A stretch of DNA of 64,000 bases from Parapristionchus giblindavisi (GCA_943737045.1 CALSFV010000032.1:62001-126000); one strand, 5' to 3'; positions 13,064-26,409 are shown, counted from the stretch's first letter. Notes: generated by a model not told the origin, from the sequence alone. Made by a program: numbers and translations.

Positions 13064-13227
13064 TCTATCTTTCCCTTGTAACGATTTATTTAACTCTTGC
13101 ATCATTATCATTTACTGTCGTCCCCACTTGATTCAATGTTTGATCTCACGCATCATTCCATAATATTGTTTTACTTTCTTTTTCACCTCTCTGTTTATCG
13201 TTAAAGATAAATAAATTATTATATTAT
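13064..13227 (+). other. 3' untranslated tail of non-LTR fragment, copy 1
   Basis: AT-rich, non-coding stretch between the RT stop and the resumption of the MITE sequence at AACTATCCC. It ends in an A/T-only run (AAATAAATTATTATATTATA), plausibly the LINE 3' terminus. No clear target-site duplication flanks the inserted segment inside the MITE. Confidence 0.6.
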
Positions 13228-13639
13228 AACTATCCCAACTTAATGTGGCCATATGACATGGGAATAATTTACGTGAATCAGTTTTAGATGCTGATTACGA
13301 ATCCGTTTTCAAACGTTGCCAAATCGAGCTGAGATTCGAGAAAATCGATATTAAAATTCGCTAGTTTATTCGGAAATTCGTGAGACTTCCTATATAAACC
13401 ATCCCAATGCGTTCATAAACTCATCCATCAATTATCCAAACACCTCCTGCTGTAATTTAGTGGATATTGTAGGTAAATTGTGAATTTTCGAATCAAATAG
13501 TCGAATTTCAAGATCGATTTCTCGAATCTCAGCTCGATTGGGCAACGTTTGATAACGGATTCGTAATCAGCATCGAAAACTGATTCAGGTAAATTATCCC
13601 CATGTCATATGGCCACATTAAGTTGAGAGAGTTCCCTTG

Positions 13640-15497
13640 TAAGGCAAGCCTCAGCTCACGTCGAACTATAAGCTTTCACCGCGGCCACAATAACCAAAGT
13701 ACGAAAGTAACTTTCACGATGATAAGATCAAAACAGATTATGAGATACAAAAATTACAACGATGCCCATCGTGTCATATACCCCGTGAAATAGCAGAAAA
13801 TTCTGAATAACATACACCTCTTCGCATGTTGAAAGTGGTCAAACTGGCCGAACTAAAAAATTATCTTTCATTACTTTGTGAATTTTGGTACAAAACAATT
13901 CATGACAAGACAGATTTTCAACAATACCCCTATTGTCATATACCATTTGAAAGAGCAAAAAATTCTGATTAAGGCAAGCCTCAGCTCACGTCGAACTATA
14001 AGCTTTCAACGCGGCCACAATGACCAAAGTACGAAAGTAACTTTCACGCTGATAAGATCAAAACAGCTTATGAGAATCAAAAACTACAACGATGCCTATC
14101 GTGTCATATACCCCGTGAAAGAGCAGAAAATTCTGAATAACGTACACCTTTTCGCATGTTTAAAGTGGTCAAACTGGCCGAACTAAACAATTATCTTTCA
14201 TTACTCTGTGAATTTCGGTTTCAACGCATCCACAATGACCAAAGTACGAAAGTATCTTTCAAAACAGCTTATGAGAATCAAAAACTAAAACGATGCCTAT
14301 CGTGTCATATACCCCGTGAAAGAGCAGGAAATTCTGAATAACATACACCTCTTCGCATGTTGAAAGTGGTCAAACTGGCCGAACTAAAAAATTATCTTTC
14401 ATTACTTTGTGAATTTCGGTACAAAACAATTCATGACAAGACAGATTTTCAACAATACCCCCTGTTGTCATATACCATTTGAAAGAGCACGAAATTCTGA
14501 TTAAGGCAAGCCTCAGCTCACGTCGAACTATAAACTTTCACCGCGGCCACAATAACCAAAGTACGAAAGTAACTTTCACGCTGATAAGATCAAAACAGAT
14601 TATGAGATACAAAAATTACAACGATGCCTATCGTGTCATATACCCCGTGAAATAGCAGAAAATTCTGAATAACATACACCTCTTCGCATGATGAAAGTGG
14701 TCAAACTGGCCGAACTAAAAAATTATCTTTATTTACTCTGTGAATTTCGGTACAAAACAATTCATGACAAGACAGTCTTTCAACAATACCCCCTGTTGTC
14801 ATATATCATTTGAAAGAGCACGAAATTCTGATTAAGGCAAGCCTCAGCTCACGTCGAACTATAAGCTTTCACCGCGGCCACAATAACCAAAGTACGAAAG
14901 TAACTTTCACGATGATAAGATCAAAACAGATTATGAGATACAAAAATTACAACGATGCCCATCGTGTCATATACCCCGTGAAATAGCAGAAAATTCTGAA
15001 TAACATACACCTCTTCGCATGATGAAAGTGGTCAAACTGGCCGAACTAAAAAATTATCTTTATTTACTCTGTGAATTTCGGTACAAAACAATTCATGACA
15101 AGACAGTCTTTCAACAATACCCCCTGTTGTCATATATCATTTGAAAGAGCACGAAATTCTGATTAAGGAAAGCCTCAGCTCACGTCGAACTATAAGCTTT
15201 CACCGCGGCCACAATAACCAAAGTACGAAAGTAACTTTCACGATGATACGATCAAAACAGATTATGAGATACAAAAATTACAACGATGCCCATCGTGTCA
15301 TATACCCCGTGAAATAGCAGAAAATTCTGAATAACATACACCTCTTCGCATGATGAAAGTGGTCAAACTGGCCGAACTAAAAAATTATCTTTATTTACTC
15401 TGTGAATTTCGGTACAAAACAATTCATGACAAGACAGTCTTTCAACAATACCCCCTGTTGTCATATACCATTTGAAAGAGCACGAAATTCTGATTAA
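13640..15497. repeat. Satellite array block 2
   Basis: Satellite between the two composite elements. After removal of the 3-bp duplication its length (1855 bp) equals five 331-bp plus one 201-bp monomer, minus one base. The short monomer begins near 14156. It is a near-exact repeat of the corresponding stretch upstream of copy 1. Confidence 0.96.
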
Positions 15498-15502
15498 CAA
15501 GG

Positions 15503-16255
15503 GAGGGAAAATTTAATAAGGACGACCCTCCTGTCCCACTGCAAATAGCAGTGGATAAAATAGTTAGATGGGCTAATGATTGGCAATTGCCTCTCGCATC
15601 TCACAAATGCACCACCCTACATCTTGGAAGAGCGAACCCAAAACGGAACTATATGATCGAAAATGCAATACTGAATAAAAAGGAAGTAGTTAAAGACCTT
15701 GGTTTTGTTATCCAGAAAACTTTAACATTTTCCGACCATTGCAGAGCTATTTCAATAAAAGCAAAGTCTGCTTGCCACATACTAATGCGAGCACTGCGGA
15801 CTAAAAAGCCTGAAATTCTCCTCAAAGCATTCTCGATCTACATTCGCCCCATCCTTGAAAGTGCTTCAACAGTCTTTAATCCCTATCAGAAAAAGGATAT
15901 TAAAATCCTCGAAAAAGTTCAGAATTACTTTACCAGAAGAGTATTCGCACGTTGCTATGGTTATACATGGGAGAATATGCCTGGAGCACCTGAGCGTAAT
16001 ACAAAACTTAAACTGGAAACGCTAGAAAAACGTAGACTAAATATAGACGTTAGAACTTCCCTCAAACTTCTCAGAGGCAAGTTCAAAATTTCGAACAAGA
16101 AATCCCATTATTTCAATACCTATATAACCAGAAATGGGATAAATTTCAATAATCCCGGGTCACGGTTCCAATATAGGCACTACAGTTTCTTCGCTAGGGC
16201 GGCACGTTTACTATCACTACCCGAAAATAGGATCGACTTCTCGATCCCAGACTGA
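15503..16255 (+). pseudogene. CR1-like non-LTR reverse transcriptase C-terminal fragment, copy 2 (open frame)
   Basis: This is the same RT tail as copy 1 but uninterrupted: about 250 codons from the left junction, or 234 from a GTG at 15551, ending with TGA at 16253-16255. The post-catalytic landmarks are in order: WANDWQLP, KCTTLHLG, DLGF, TFSDHC, KAKSACHILMRAL, RPILESAS, VQNYFTRR and LEKRRLNID. The catalytic YADD region and everything N-terminal to it are missing, so it cannot be an active polymerase. The intact frame suggests it is closer to the ancestral state than copy 1. I see no promoter or start that would support expression. Confidence 0.85.
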
Positions 16256-16419
16256 TCTATCTTTCCCTTGTAACGATTTATTTAACTCTTGCATCATTAT
16301 CATTTACTGTCGTCCCCACTTGATTCAATGTTTGATCTCACGCATCATTCCATAATATTGTTTTACTTTCTTTTTCACCTCTCTGTTTATCGTTAAAGAT
16401 AAATAAATTATTATATTAT
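16256..16419 (+). other. 3' untranslated tail of non-LTR fragment, copy 2
   Basis: Same AT-rich tail as in copy 1, ending at the A/T-only run before the MITE resumes with AACTATCCC at 16420. Nothing else is recognisable in it. Confidence 0.6.
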
Positions 16420-17068
16420 AACTATCCCAACTTAATGTGGCCATATGACATGGGAATAATTTACGTGAATCAGTTTTAGATGCTGATTACGAATCCGTTT
16501 TCAAACGTTGCCAAATCGAGCTGAGATTCGAGAAAATCGATATTAAAATTCGCTAGTTTATTCGGAAATTCGTGAGACTTCCTATATAAACCATCCCAAT
16601 GCGTTCATAAACTCATCCATCAATTATCCAAACACCTCCTGCTGTAATTTAGTGGATATTGTAGGTAAATTGTGAATTTTCGAATCAAATAGTCGAATTT
16701 CAAGATCGATTTCTCGAATCTCAGCTCGATTGGGCAACGTTTGATAACGGATTCGTAATCAGCATCGAAAACTGATTCAGGTAAATTATCCCCATGTCAT
16801 ATGGCCACATTAAGTTGAGAGAGTTCCCTTGTAAGGCAAGCCTCAGCTCACGTAGAACTATAAGCTTTCACCGCGGCCACAATAACCAAAGTACGAAAGT
16901 AACTTTCACGATGATAAGATCAAAACAGATATGAGATACAAAAATTACAACGATGCCCATCGTGTCATATACCCCGTGAAATAGCAGAAAATTCTGAATA
17001 ACATACACCTCTTCGCATGTTGAAAGTGGTCAAACTGGCCGAACTAAAAAATTATCTTTCATTACTTT

Positions 17069-20000
17069 GTGAATTTTGGTACAAAACAATTCATGACAAG
17101 ACAGATTTTCAACAATACCCCTATTGTCATATACCATTTGAAAGAGCAAAAAATTCTGATTAAGGCAAGCCTCAGCTCACGTCGAACTATAAGCTTTCAA
17201 CGCGGCCACAATGACCAAAGTACGAAAGTAACTTTCACGCTGATAAGATCAAAACAGCTTATGAGAATCAAAAACTACAACGATGCCTATCGTGTCATAT
17301 ACCCCGTGAAAGAGCAGAAAATTCTGAATAACGTACACCTTTTCGCATGTTTAAAGTGGTCAAACTGGCCGAACTAAACAATTATCTTTCATTACTCTGT
17401 GAATTTCGGTTTCAACGCATCCACAATGACCAAAGTACGAAAGTAACTTTCAAAACAGCTTATGAGAATCAAAAACTAAAACGATGCCTATCGTGTCATA
17501 TACCCCGTGAAAGAGCAGAAAATTCTGAATAACATACACCTCTTCGCATTTTGAAAGTGGTCAAACTGGCCGAACTAAAAAATTATCTTTCATTACTTTG
17601 TGAATTTCGGTACAAAACAATTCATGACAAGACAGATTTTCAACAATACCCCCTGTTGTCATATACCATTTGAAAGAGCACGAAATTCTGATTAAGGCAA
17701 GCCTCAGCTCACGTCGAACTATAAGCTTTCACCGCGGCCACAATAACCAAAGTACGAAAGTAACTTTCACGCTGATAAGATCAAAACAGATTATGAGATA
17801 CAAAAATTACAACGATGCCTATCGTGTCATATACCCCGTGAAATAGCAGAAAATTCTGAATAACATACACCTCTTCGCATGATGAAAGTGGTCAAACTGG
17901 CCGAACTAAAAAATTATCTTTATTTACTCTGTGAATTTCGGTACAAAACAATTCATGACAAGACAGTCTTTCAACAATACCCCCTGTTGTCATATACCAT
18001 TTGAAAGAGCACGAAATTCTGATTAAGGCAAGCCTCAGCTCACGTCGAACTATAAGCTTTCACCGCGGCCACAATAACCAAAGTACGAAAGTAACTTTCA
18101 CGATGATAAGATCAAAACAGATTATGAGATACAAAAATTACAACGATGCCCATCGTGTCATATACCCCGTGAAATAGCAGAAAATTCTGAATAACATACA
18201 CCTCTTCGCATGTTGAAAGTGGTCAAACTGGCCGAACTAAAAAATTATCTTTCATTACTTTGTGAATTTTGGTACAAAACAATTCATGACAAGACAGATT
18301 TTCAACAATACCCCTATTGTCATATACCATTTGAAAGAGCAAAAAATTCTGATTAAGGCAAGCCTCAGCTCACGTCGAACTATAAGCTTTCAACGCGGCC
18401 ACAATGACCAAAGTACGAAAGTAACTTTCACGCTGATAAGATCAAAACAGCTTATGAGAATCAAAAACTACAACGATGCCTATCGTGTCATATACCCCGT
18501 GAAAGAGCAGAAAATTCTGAATAACGTACACCTTTTCGCATGTTTAAAGTGGTCAAACTGGCCGAACTAAACAATTATCTTTCATTACTCTGTGAATTTC
18601 GGTTTCAACGCATCCACAATGACCAAAGTACGAAAGTAACTTTCAAAACAGCTTATGAGAATCAAAAACTAAAACGATGCCTATCGTGTCATATACCCCG
18701 TGAAAGAGCAGAAAATTCTGAATAACATACACCTCTTCGCATTTTGAAAGTGGTCAAACTGGCCGAACTAAAAAATTATCTTTCATTACTTTGTGAATTT
18801 CGGTACAAAACAATTCATGACAAGACAGATTTTCAACAATACCCCCTGTTGTCATATACCATTTGAAAGAGCACGAAATTCTGATTAAGGCAAGCCTCAG
18901 CTCACGTCGAACTATAAGCTTTCACCGCGGCCACAATAACCAAAGTACGAAAGTAACTTTCACGATGATAAGATCAAAACAGATATGAGATACAAAAATT
19001 ACAACGATGCCCATCGTGTCATATACCCCGTGAAATAGCAGAAAATTCTGAATAACATACACCTCTTCGCATGTTGAAAGTGGTCAAACTGGCCGAACTA
19101 AAAAATTATCTTTCATTACTTTGTGAATTTTGGTACAAAACAATTCATGACAAGACAGATTTTCAACAATACCCCTATTGTCATATACCATTTGAAAGAG
19201 CAAAAAATTCTGATTAAGGCAAGCCTCAGCTCACGTCGAACTATAAGCTTTCAACGCGGCCACAATGACCAAAGTACGAAAGTAACTTTCACGCTGATAA
19301 GATCAAAACAGCTTATGAGAATCAAAAACTACAACGATGCCTATCGTGTCATATACCCCGTGAAAGAGCAGAAAATTCTGAATAACGTACACCTTTTCGC
19401 ATGTTTAAAGTGGTCAAACTGGCCGAACTAAACAATTATCTTTCATTACTCTGTGAATTTCGGTTTCAACGCATCCACAATGACCAAAGTACGAAAGTAA
19501 CTTTCAAAACAGCTTATGAGAATCAAAAACTAAAACGATGCCTATCGTGTCATATACCCCGTGAAAGAGCAGAAAATTCTGAATAACATACACCTCTTCG
19601 CATTTTGAAAGTGGTCAAACTGGCCGAACTAAAAAATTATCTTTCATTACTTTGTGAATTTCGGTACAAAACAATTCATGACAAGACAGATTTTCAACAA
19701 TACCCCCTGTTGTCATATACCATTTGAAAGAGCACGAAATTCTGATTAAGGCAAGCCTCAGCTCACGTCGAACTATAAGCTTTCACCGCGGCCACAATAA
19801 CCAAAGTACGAAAGTAACTTTCACGCTGATAAGATCAAAACAGATTATGAGATACAAAAATTACAACGATGCCTATCGTGTCATATACCCCGTGAAATAG
19901 CAGAAAATTCTGAATAACATACACCTCTTCGCATGATGAAAGTGGTCAAACTGGCCGAACTAAAAAATTATCTTTATTTACTCTGTGAATTTCGGTACAA

Positions 20001-22979
20001 AACAATTCATGACAAGACAGTCTTTCAACAATACCCCCTGTTGTCATATACCATTTGAAAGAGCACGAAATTCTGATTAAGGCAAGCCTCAGCTCACGTC
20101 GAACTATAAGCTTTCACCGCGGCCACAATAACCAAAGTACGAAAGTAACTTTCACGATGATAAGATCAAAACAGATTATGAGATACAAAAATTACAACGA
20201 TGCCCATCGTGTCATATACCCCGTGAAATAGCAGAAAATTCTGAATAACATACACCTCTTCGCATGTTGAAAGTGGTCAAACTGGCCGAACTAAAAAATT
20301 ATCTTTCATTACTTTGTGAATTTTGGTACAAAACAATTCATGACAAGACAGATTTTCAACAATACCCCTATTGTCATATACCATTTGAAAGAGCAAAAAA
20401 TTCTGATTAAGGCAAGCCTCAGCTCACGTCGAACTATAAGCTTTCAACGCGGCCACAATGACCAAAGTACGAAAGTAACTTTCACGCTGATAAGATCAAA
20501 ACAGCTTATGAGAATCAAAAACTACAACGATGCCTATCGTGTCATATACCCCGTGAAAGAGCAGAAAATTCTGAATAACGTACACCTTTTCGCATGTTTA
20601 AAGTGGTCAAACTGGCCGAACTAAACAATTATCTTTCATTACTCTGTGAATTTCGGTTTCAACGCATCCACAATGACCAAAGTACGAAAGTAACTTTCAA
20701 AACAGCTTATGAGAATCAAAAACTAAAACGATGCCTATCGTGTCATATACCCCGTGAAAGAGCAGAAAATTCTGAATAACATACACCTCTTCGCATTTTG
20801 AAAGTGGTCAAACTGGCCGAACTAAAAAATTATCTTTCATTACTTTGTGAATTTCGGTACAAAACAATTCATGACAAGACAGATTTTCAACAATACCCCC
20901 TGTTGTCATATACCATTTGAAAGATCACGAAATTCTGATTAAGGCAAGCCTCAGCTCACGTCGAACTATAAGCTTTCACCGCGGCCACAATAACCAAAGT
21001 ACGAAAGTAACTTTCACGCTGATAAGATCAAAACAGATTATGAGATACAAAAATTACAACGATGCCTATCGTGTCATATACCCCGTGAAATAGCAGAAAA
21101 TTCTGAATAACATACACCTCTTCGCATGATGAAAGTGGTCAAACTGGCCGAACTAAAAAATTATCTTTATTTACTCTGTGAATTTCGGTACAAAACAATT
21201 CATGACAAGACAGTCTTTCAACAATACCCCCTGTTGTCATATACCATTTGAAAGAGCACGAAATTCTGATTAAGGCAAGCCTCAGCTCACGTCGAACTAT
21301 AAGCTTTCACCGCGGCCACAATAACCAAAGTACGAAAGTAACTTTCACGATGATAAGATCAAAACAGATTATGAGATACAAAAATTACAACGATGCCCAT
21401 CGTGTCATATACCCCGTGAAATAGCAGAAAATTCTGAATAACATACACCTCTTCGCATGTTGAAAGTGGTCAAACTGGCCGAACTAAAAAATTATCTTTC
21501 ATTACTTTGTGAATTTTGGTACAAAACAATTCATGACAAGACAGATTTTCAACAATACCCCTATTGTCATATACCATTTGAAAGAGCAATAAATTCTGAT
21601 TAAGGCAAGCCTCAACTCACGTCGAACTATAAGCTTTCAACGCGGCCACAATGACCAAAGTACGAAAGTAACTTTCACGCTGATAAGATCAAAACAGCTT
21701 ATGAGAATCAAAAACTACAACGATGCCTATCGTGTCATATACCCCGTGAAAGAGCAGAAAATTCTGAATAACGTACACCTTTTCGTATGTTTAAAGTGGT
21801 CAAACTGGCCGAACTAAACAATTATCTTTCATTACTCTGTGAATTTCGGTTTCAACGCATCCACAATGACCAAAGTACGAAAGTAACTTTCAAAACAGCT
21901 TATGAGAATCAAAAACTAAAACGATGCCTATCGTGTCATATACCCCGTGAAAGAGCAGAAAATTCTGAATAACATACACCTCTTCGCATGTTGAAAGTGG
22001 TCAAACTGGCCGAACTAAAAAATTATCTTTCATTACTTTGTGAATTTCGGTACAAAACAATTCATGACAAGACAGATTTTCAACAATACCCCCTGTTGTC
22101 ATATACCATTTGAAAGATCACGAAATTCTGATTAAGGCAAGCCTCAGCTCACGTCGAACTATAAGCTTTCACCGCGGCCACAATAACCAAAGTACGAAAG
22201 TAACTTTCACGCTGATAAGATCAAAACAGATTATGAGATACAAAAATTACAACGATGCCTATCGTGTCATATACCCCGTGAAATAGCAGAAAATTCTGAA
22301 TAACATACACCTCTTCGCATGATGAAAGTGGTCAAACTGGCCGAACTAAAAAATTATCTTTATTTACTCTGTGAATTTCGGTACAAAACAATTCATGACA
22401 AGACAGTCTTTCAACAATACCCCCTGTTGTCATATACCATTTGAAAGAGCACGAAATTCTGATTAAGGCAAGCCTCAGCTCACGTCGAACTATAAGCTTT
22501 CACCGCGGCCACAATAACCAAAGTACGAAAGTAACTTTCACGATGATAAGATCAAAACAGATTATGAGATACAAAAATTACAACGATGCCCATCGTGTCA
22601 TATACCCCGTGAAATAGCAGAAAATTCTGAATAACATACACCTCTTCGCATGTTGAAAGTGGTCAAACTGGCCGAACTAAAAAATTATCTTTCATTACTT
22701 TGTGAATTTTGGTACAAAACAATTCATGACAAGACAGATTTTCAACAATACCCCTATTGTCATATACCATTTGAAAGAGCAATAAATTCTGATTAAGGCA
22801 AGCCTCAACTCACGTCGAACTATAAGCTTTCAACGCGGCCACAATGACCAAAGTACGAAAGTAACTTTCACGCTGATAAGATCAAAACAGCTTATGAGAA
22901 TCAAAAACTACAACGATGCCTATCGTGTCATATACCCCGTGAAAGAGCAGAAAATTCTGAATAACGTACACCTTTTCGT
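17069..22979. repeat. 1193-bp higher-order repeat array
   Basis: Unit of three 331-bp monomers plus one 201-bp monomer (minus one base). Corresponding positions occur at 17069, 18262, 20316, 21509 and 22702. The step 18262 to 19123 is only 861 bp, that is, one 331-bp monomer shorter, so a monomer was lost in that copy. The last two full units share private variants (GAGCAATAAATTC, CCTCAACTCACG, TTTTCGTATG), which again appear near 41160-41360 beyond the BEL element. Confidence 0.92.
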
Positions 22980-23768
22980 ATGTTTAAAGTGGTCAAACTG
23001 GCCGAACTAAACAATTATCTTTCATTACTCTGTGAATTTCGGTTTCAACGCATCCACAATGACCAAAGTACGAAAGTAACTTTCAAAACAGCTTATGAGA
23101 ATCAAAAACTAAAACGATTCCTATCGTGTCATATACCCCGTGTAAGAGCAGAAAATTCTGAATAACATACACCTCTTCGCATGTTGAAAGTGGTCAAACT
23201 GGCCGAACTAAACAATTATCTTTCATTACTCTGTGAATTTCGGTTTCAACGCATCCACAATGACCAAAGTACGAAAGTAACTTTCAAAACAGCTTATGAG
23301 AATCAAAAACTAAAACGATGCCTATCGTGTCATATACCCCGTGAAAGAGCAGAAAATTCTGAATAACATACACCTCTTCGCATGTTGAAAGTGGTCAAAC
23401 TGGCCGAACTAAAAAATTATCTTTCATTACTTTGTGAATTTCGGTTTCAACGCATCCACAATGACCAAAGTACGAAAGTAACTTTCAAAACAGCTTATGA
23501 GAATCAAAAACTAAAACGATTCCTATCGTGTCATATACCCCGTGTAAGAGCAGAAAATTCTGAATAACATACACCTCTTCGCATGTTGAAAGTGGTCAAA
23601 CTGGCCGAACTAAACAATTATCTTTCATTACTCTGTGAATTTCGGTTTCAACGCATCCACAATGACCAAAGTACGAAAGTAACTTTCAAAACAGCTTATG
23701 AGAATCAAAAACTAAAACGATGCCTATCGTGTCATATACCCCGTGAAAGAGCAGAAAATTCTGAATAA
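22980..23768. repeat. Four consecutive 201-bp monomers with 402-bp alternation
   Basis: Short monomers start at 22980, 23181, 23382 and 23583, exactly 201 bp apart. Copies 1 and 3 carry CGATTCCTATCG and CGTGTAAGAGC. Copies 2 and 4 carry CGATGCCTATCG and CGTGAAAGAGC. The real repeating unit is therefore a 402-bp dimer. Confidence 0.93.
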
Positions 23769-24593
23769 CATACACCTCTTCGCATGTTGAAAGTGGTCAA
23801 ACTGGCCGAACTAAAAAATTATCTTTCATTACTTTGTGAATTTCGGTACAAAATAATTCATGACAAGACAGATTTTCAACAATACCCCCTGTTGTCATAT
23901 ACCATTTGAAAGAGCACGAAATTCTGATTAAGGCAAGCCTCAGCTCACGTCGAACTATAAGCTTTCACCGCGGCCACAATAACCAAAGTACGAAAGTAAC
24001 TTTCACGCTGATAAGATCAAAACAGATTATGAGATACAAAAATTACAACGATGCCTATCGTGTCATATACCCCGTGAAATAGCAGAAAATTCTGAATAAC
24101 ATACACCTCTTCGCATGATGAAAGTGGTCAAACTGGCCGAACTAAAAAATTATCTTTATTTACTTTGTGAATTTCGGTACAAAACAATTCATGACAAGAC
24201 AGATTTTCAACAATACCCCCTGTTGTCATATACCATTTGAAAGATCACGAAATTCTGATTAAGGCAAGCCTCAGCTCACGTCGAACTATAAGCTTTCACC
24301 GCGGCCACAATATCCAAAGTACGAAAGTAACTTTCACGCTGATAAGATCAAAACAGATTATGAGATACAAAAATTACAACGATGCCTATCGTGTCATATA
24401 CCCCGTGAAATAGCAGAAAATTCTGAATAACATACACCTCTTCGCATGATGAAAGTGGTCAAACTGGCCGAACTAAAAAATTATCTTTATTTACTCTGTG
24501 AATTTCGGTACAAAACAATTCATGACAAGACAGTCTTTCAACAATACCCCCTGTTGTCATATACCATTTGAAAGAGCACGAAATTCTGATTAA

Positions 24594-25011
24594 CAAGGGA
24601 ACTATCCCAACTTAATGTGGCCATATGACATGGGAATAATTTACGTGAATCAGTTTTCGATGCTGATTACGAATCCGTTTTCAAACGTTGCCAAATCGAG
24701 CTGAGATTCGAGAAAATCGATATTAAAATTCGCTAGTTTATTCGGAAATTCGTGAGACTTCCTATATAAACCATCCCAATGCGTTCATAAACTCATCCAT
24801 CAATTATCCAAACACCTACTGCTGTAATTTAGTGGATATTGTAGGTAAATTGTGAATTTTCGAATCAAATAGTCGAATTTCAAGATCGATTTCTCGAATC
24901 TCAGCTCGATTGGGCAACGTTTGATAACGGATTCGTAATCAGCATCGAAAACTGATTCAGGTAAATTATCCCCATGTCATATGGCCACATTAAGTTGAGA
25001 GAGTTCCCTTG
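24594..25011. mobile_element. Solo foldback MITE copy 3 (reference)
   Basis: 418 bp, CAAGGG...CCCTTG, flanked by TAA at 24591-24593 and 25012-25014. Inverted arms of about 163 bp (24594-24756 and 24849-25011) are nearly complementary; the tips CAAGGGAACT / AGTTCCCTTG match exactly. A loop of about 92 bp lies between them and contains TATATAAA at 24763-24770. There is no coding capacity. The 3-bp TAA duplication suggests a PIF/Harbinger-type MITE. It reads CACCTACTGC in the loop where the other copies read CACCTCCTGC. Confidence 0.88.
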
Positions 25012-26409
25012 TAAGGCAAGCCTCAGCTCACGTCGAACTATAAGCTTTCACCGCGGCCACAATAACCAAAGTACGAAAGTAACTTTCACGATGATAAGAT
25101 CAAAACAGATTATGAGATACAAAAATTACAACGATGCCCATCGTGTCATATACCCCGTGAAATAGCAGAAAATTCTGAATAACATACACCTCTTCGCATG
25201 TTGAAAGTGGTCAAACTGGCCGAACTAAAAAATTATCTTTCATTACTTTGTGAATTTCGGTTTCAACGCATCCACAATGACCAAAGTACGAAAGTAACTT
25301 TCAAAACAGCTTATGAGAATCAAAAACTAAAACGATTCCTATCGTGTCATATACCCCGTGAAAGAGCAGAAAATTCTGAATAACATACACCTCTTCGCAT
25401 GTTGAAAGTGGTCAAACTGGCCGAACTAAACAATTATCTTTCATTACTCTGTGAATTTCGGTTTCAACGCATCCACAATGACCAAAGTACGAAAGTAACT
25501 TTCAAAACAGCTTATGAGAATCAAAAACTAAAACGATGCCTATCGTGTCATATACCCCGTGAAAGAGCAGAAAATTCTGAATAACATACACCTCTTCGCA
25601 TGTTGAAAGTGGTCAAACTGGCCGAACTAAAAAATTATCTTTCATTACTTTGTGAATTTCGGTACAAAATAATTCATGACAAGACAGATTTTCAACAATA
25701 CCCCCTGTTGTCATATACCATTTGAAAGAGCACGAAATTCTGATTAAGGCAAGCCTCAGCTCACGTCGAACTATAAGCTTTCACCGCGGCCACAATAACC
25801 AAAGTACGAAAGTAACTTTCACGCTGATAAGATCAAAACAGATTATGAGATACAAAAATTACAACGATGCCTATCGTGTCATATACCCCGTGAAATAGCA
25901 GAAAATTCTGAATAACATACACCTCTTCGCATGATGAAAGTGGTCAAACTGGCCGAACTAAAAAATTATCTTTATTTACTTTGTGAATTTCGGTACAAAA
26001 CAATTCATGACAAGACAGATTTTCAACAATACCCCCTGTTGTCATATACCATTTGAAAGAGCACGAAATTCTGATTAAGGCAAGCCTCAGCTCACGTCGA
26101 ACTATAAGCTTTCACCGCGGCCACAATAACCAAAGTACGAAAGTAACTTTCACGCTGATAAGATCAAAACAGATTATGAGATACAAAAATTACAACGATG
26201 CCTATCGTGTCATATACCCCGTGAAATAGCAGAAAATTCTGAATAACATACACCTCTTCGCATGATGAAAGTGGTCAAACTGGCCGAACTAAAAAATTAT
26301 CTTTATTTACTCTGTGAATTTCGGTACAAAACAATTCATGACAAGACAGTCTTTCAACAATACCCCCTGTTGTCATATACCATTTGAAAGAGCACGAAAT
26401 TCTGATTAA
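25012..26409. repeat. Satellite array block 4
   Basis: Satellite between solo MITEs 3 and 4: equivalent of three 331-bp and two 201-bp monomers (short ones at about 25198 and 25399). No other content. Confidence 0.96.

Larger units (their letters stand above)
12306..13639. mobile_element. Composite foldback MITE with nested non-LTR fragment, copy 1
   Basis: The element starts CAAGGG and ends CCCTTG and is flanked by TAA on both sides (12303-12305 and 13640-13642). The satellite reads ...CTGAT-TAA-GGCAAGCC when uninterrupted, so this is a clean 3-bp target duplication. A 3-bp TWA duplication is characteristic of the PIF/Harbinger superfamily; no transposase is present, so the assignment is an inference. 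Relative to the solo copies, about 916 bp (12312-13227) is inserted just after the left tip. The remaining 418 bp forms long inverted arms. Confidence 0.85.
15498..16831. mobile_element. Composite foldback MITE with nested non-LTR fragment, copy 2
   Basis: Same 1334-bp length, tips and flanking TAA (15495-15497 and 16832-16834) as copy 1, 3192 bp downstream. The non-LTR insertion occupies about 15504-16419. Shared TTTTAGATGC in the left arm (solo copies have TTTTCGATGC) marks the two composite copies as one lineage. Confidence 0.85.
10686..17068. repeat. 3192-bp tandem segmental duplication (two copies)
   Basis: Bases 10686-13877 and 13878-17068 are nearly identical. Each holds satellite (five 331-bp and one 201-bp monomer equivalents), the composite MITE/non-LTR insertion and further satellite. 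Periods are 3192 and 3191 bp; a one-base deletion near 16928 in the second copy explains the difference. Other visible differences are GGATGACC/GGACGACC near 12329/15521, AAGGCAAGCC/AAGGAAAGCC near 15169, and the CATTAA/CAGAAA change in the reverse-transcriptase fragment. The outer boundaries are approximate because surrounding monomers are similar. Confidence 0.9.
16832..24593. repeat. Satellite array block 3
   Basis: Uninterrupted satellite of 331- and 201-bp monomers, dominated by the 1193-bp HOR and then by consecutive 201-bp monomers. It ends at the TAA duplication of the first solo MITE. Confidence 0.97.
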
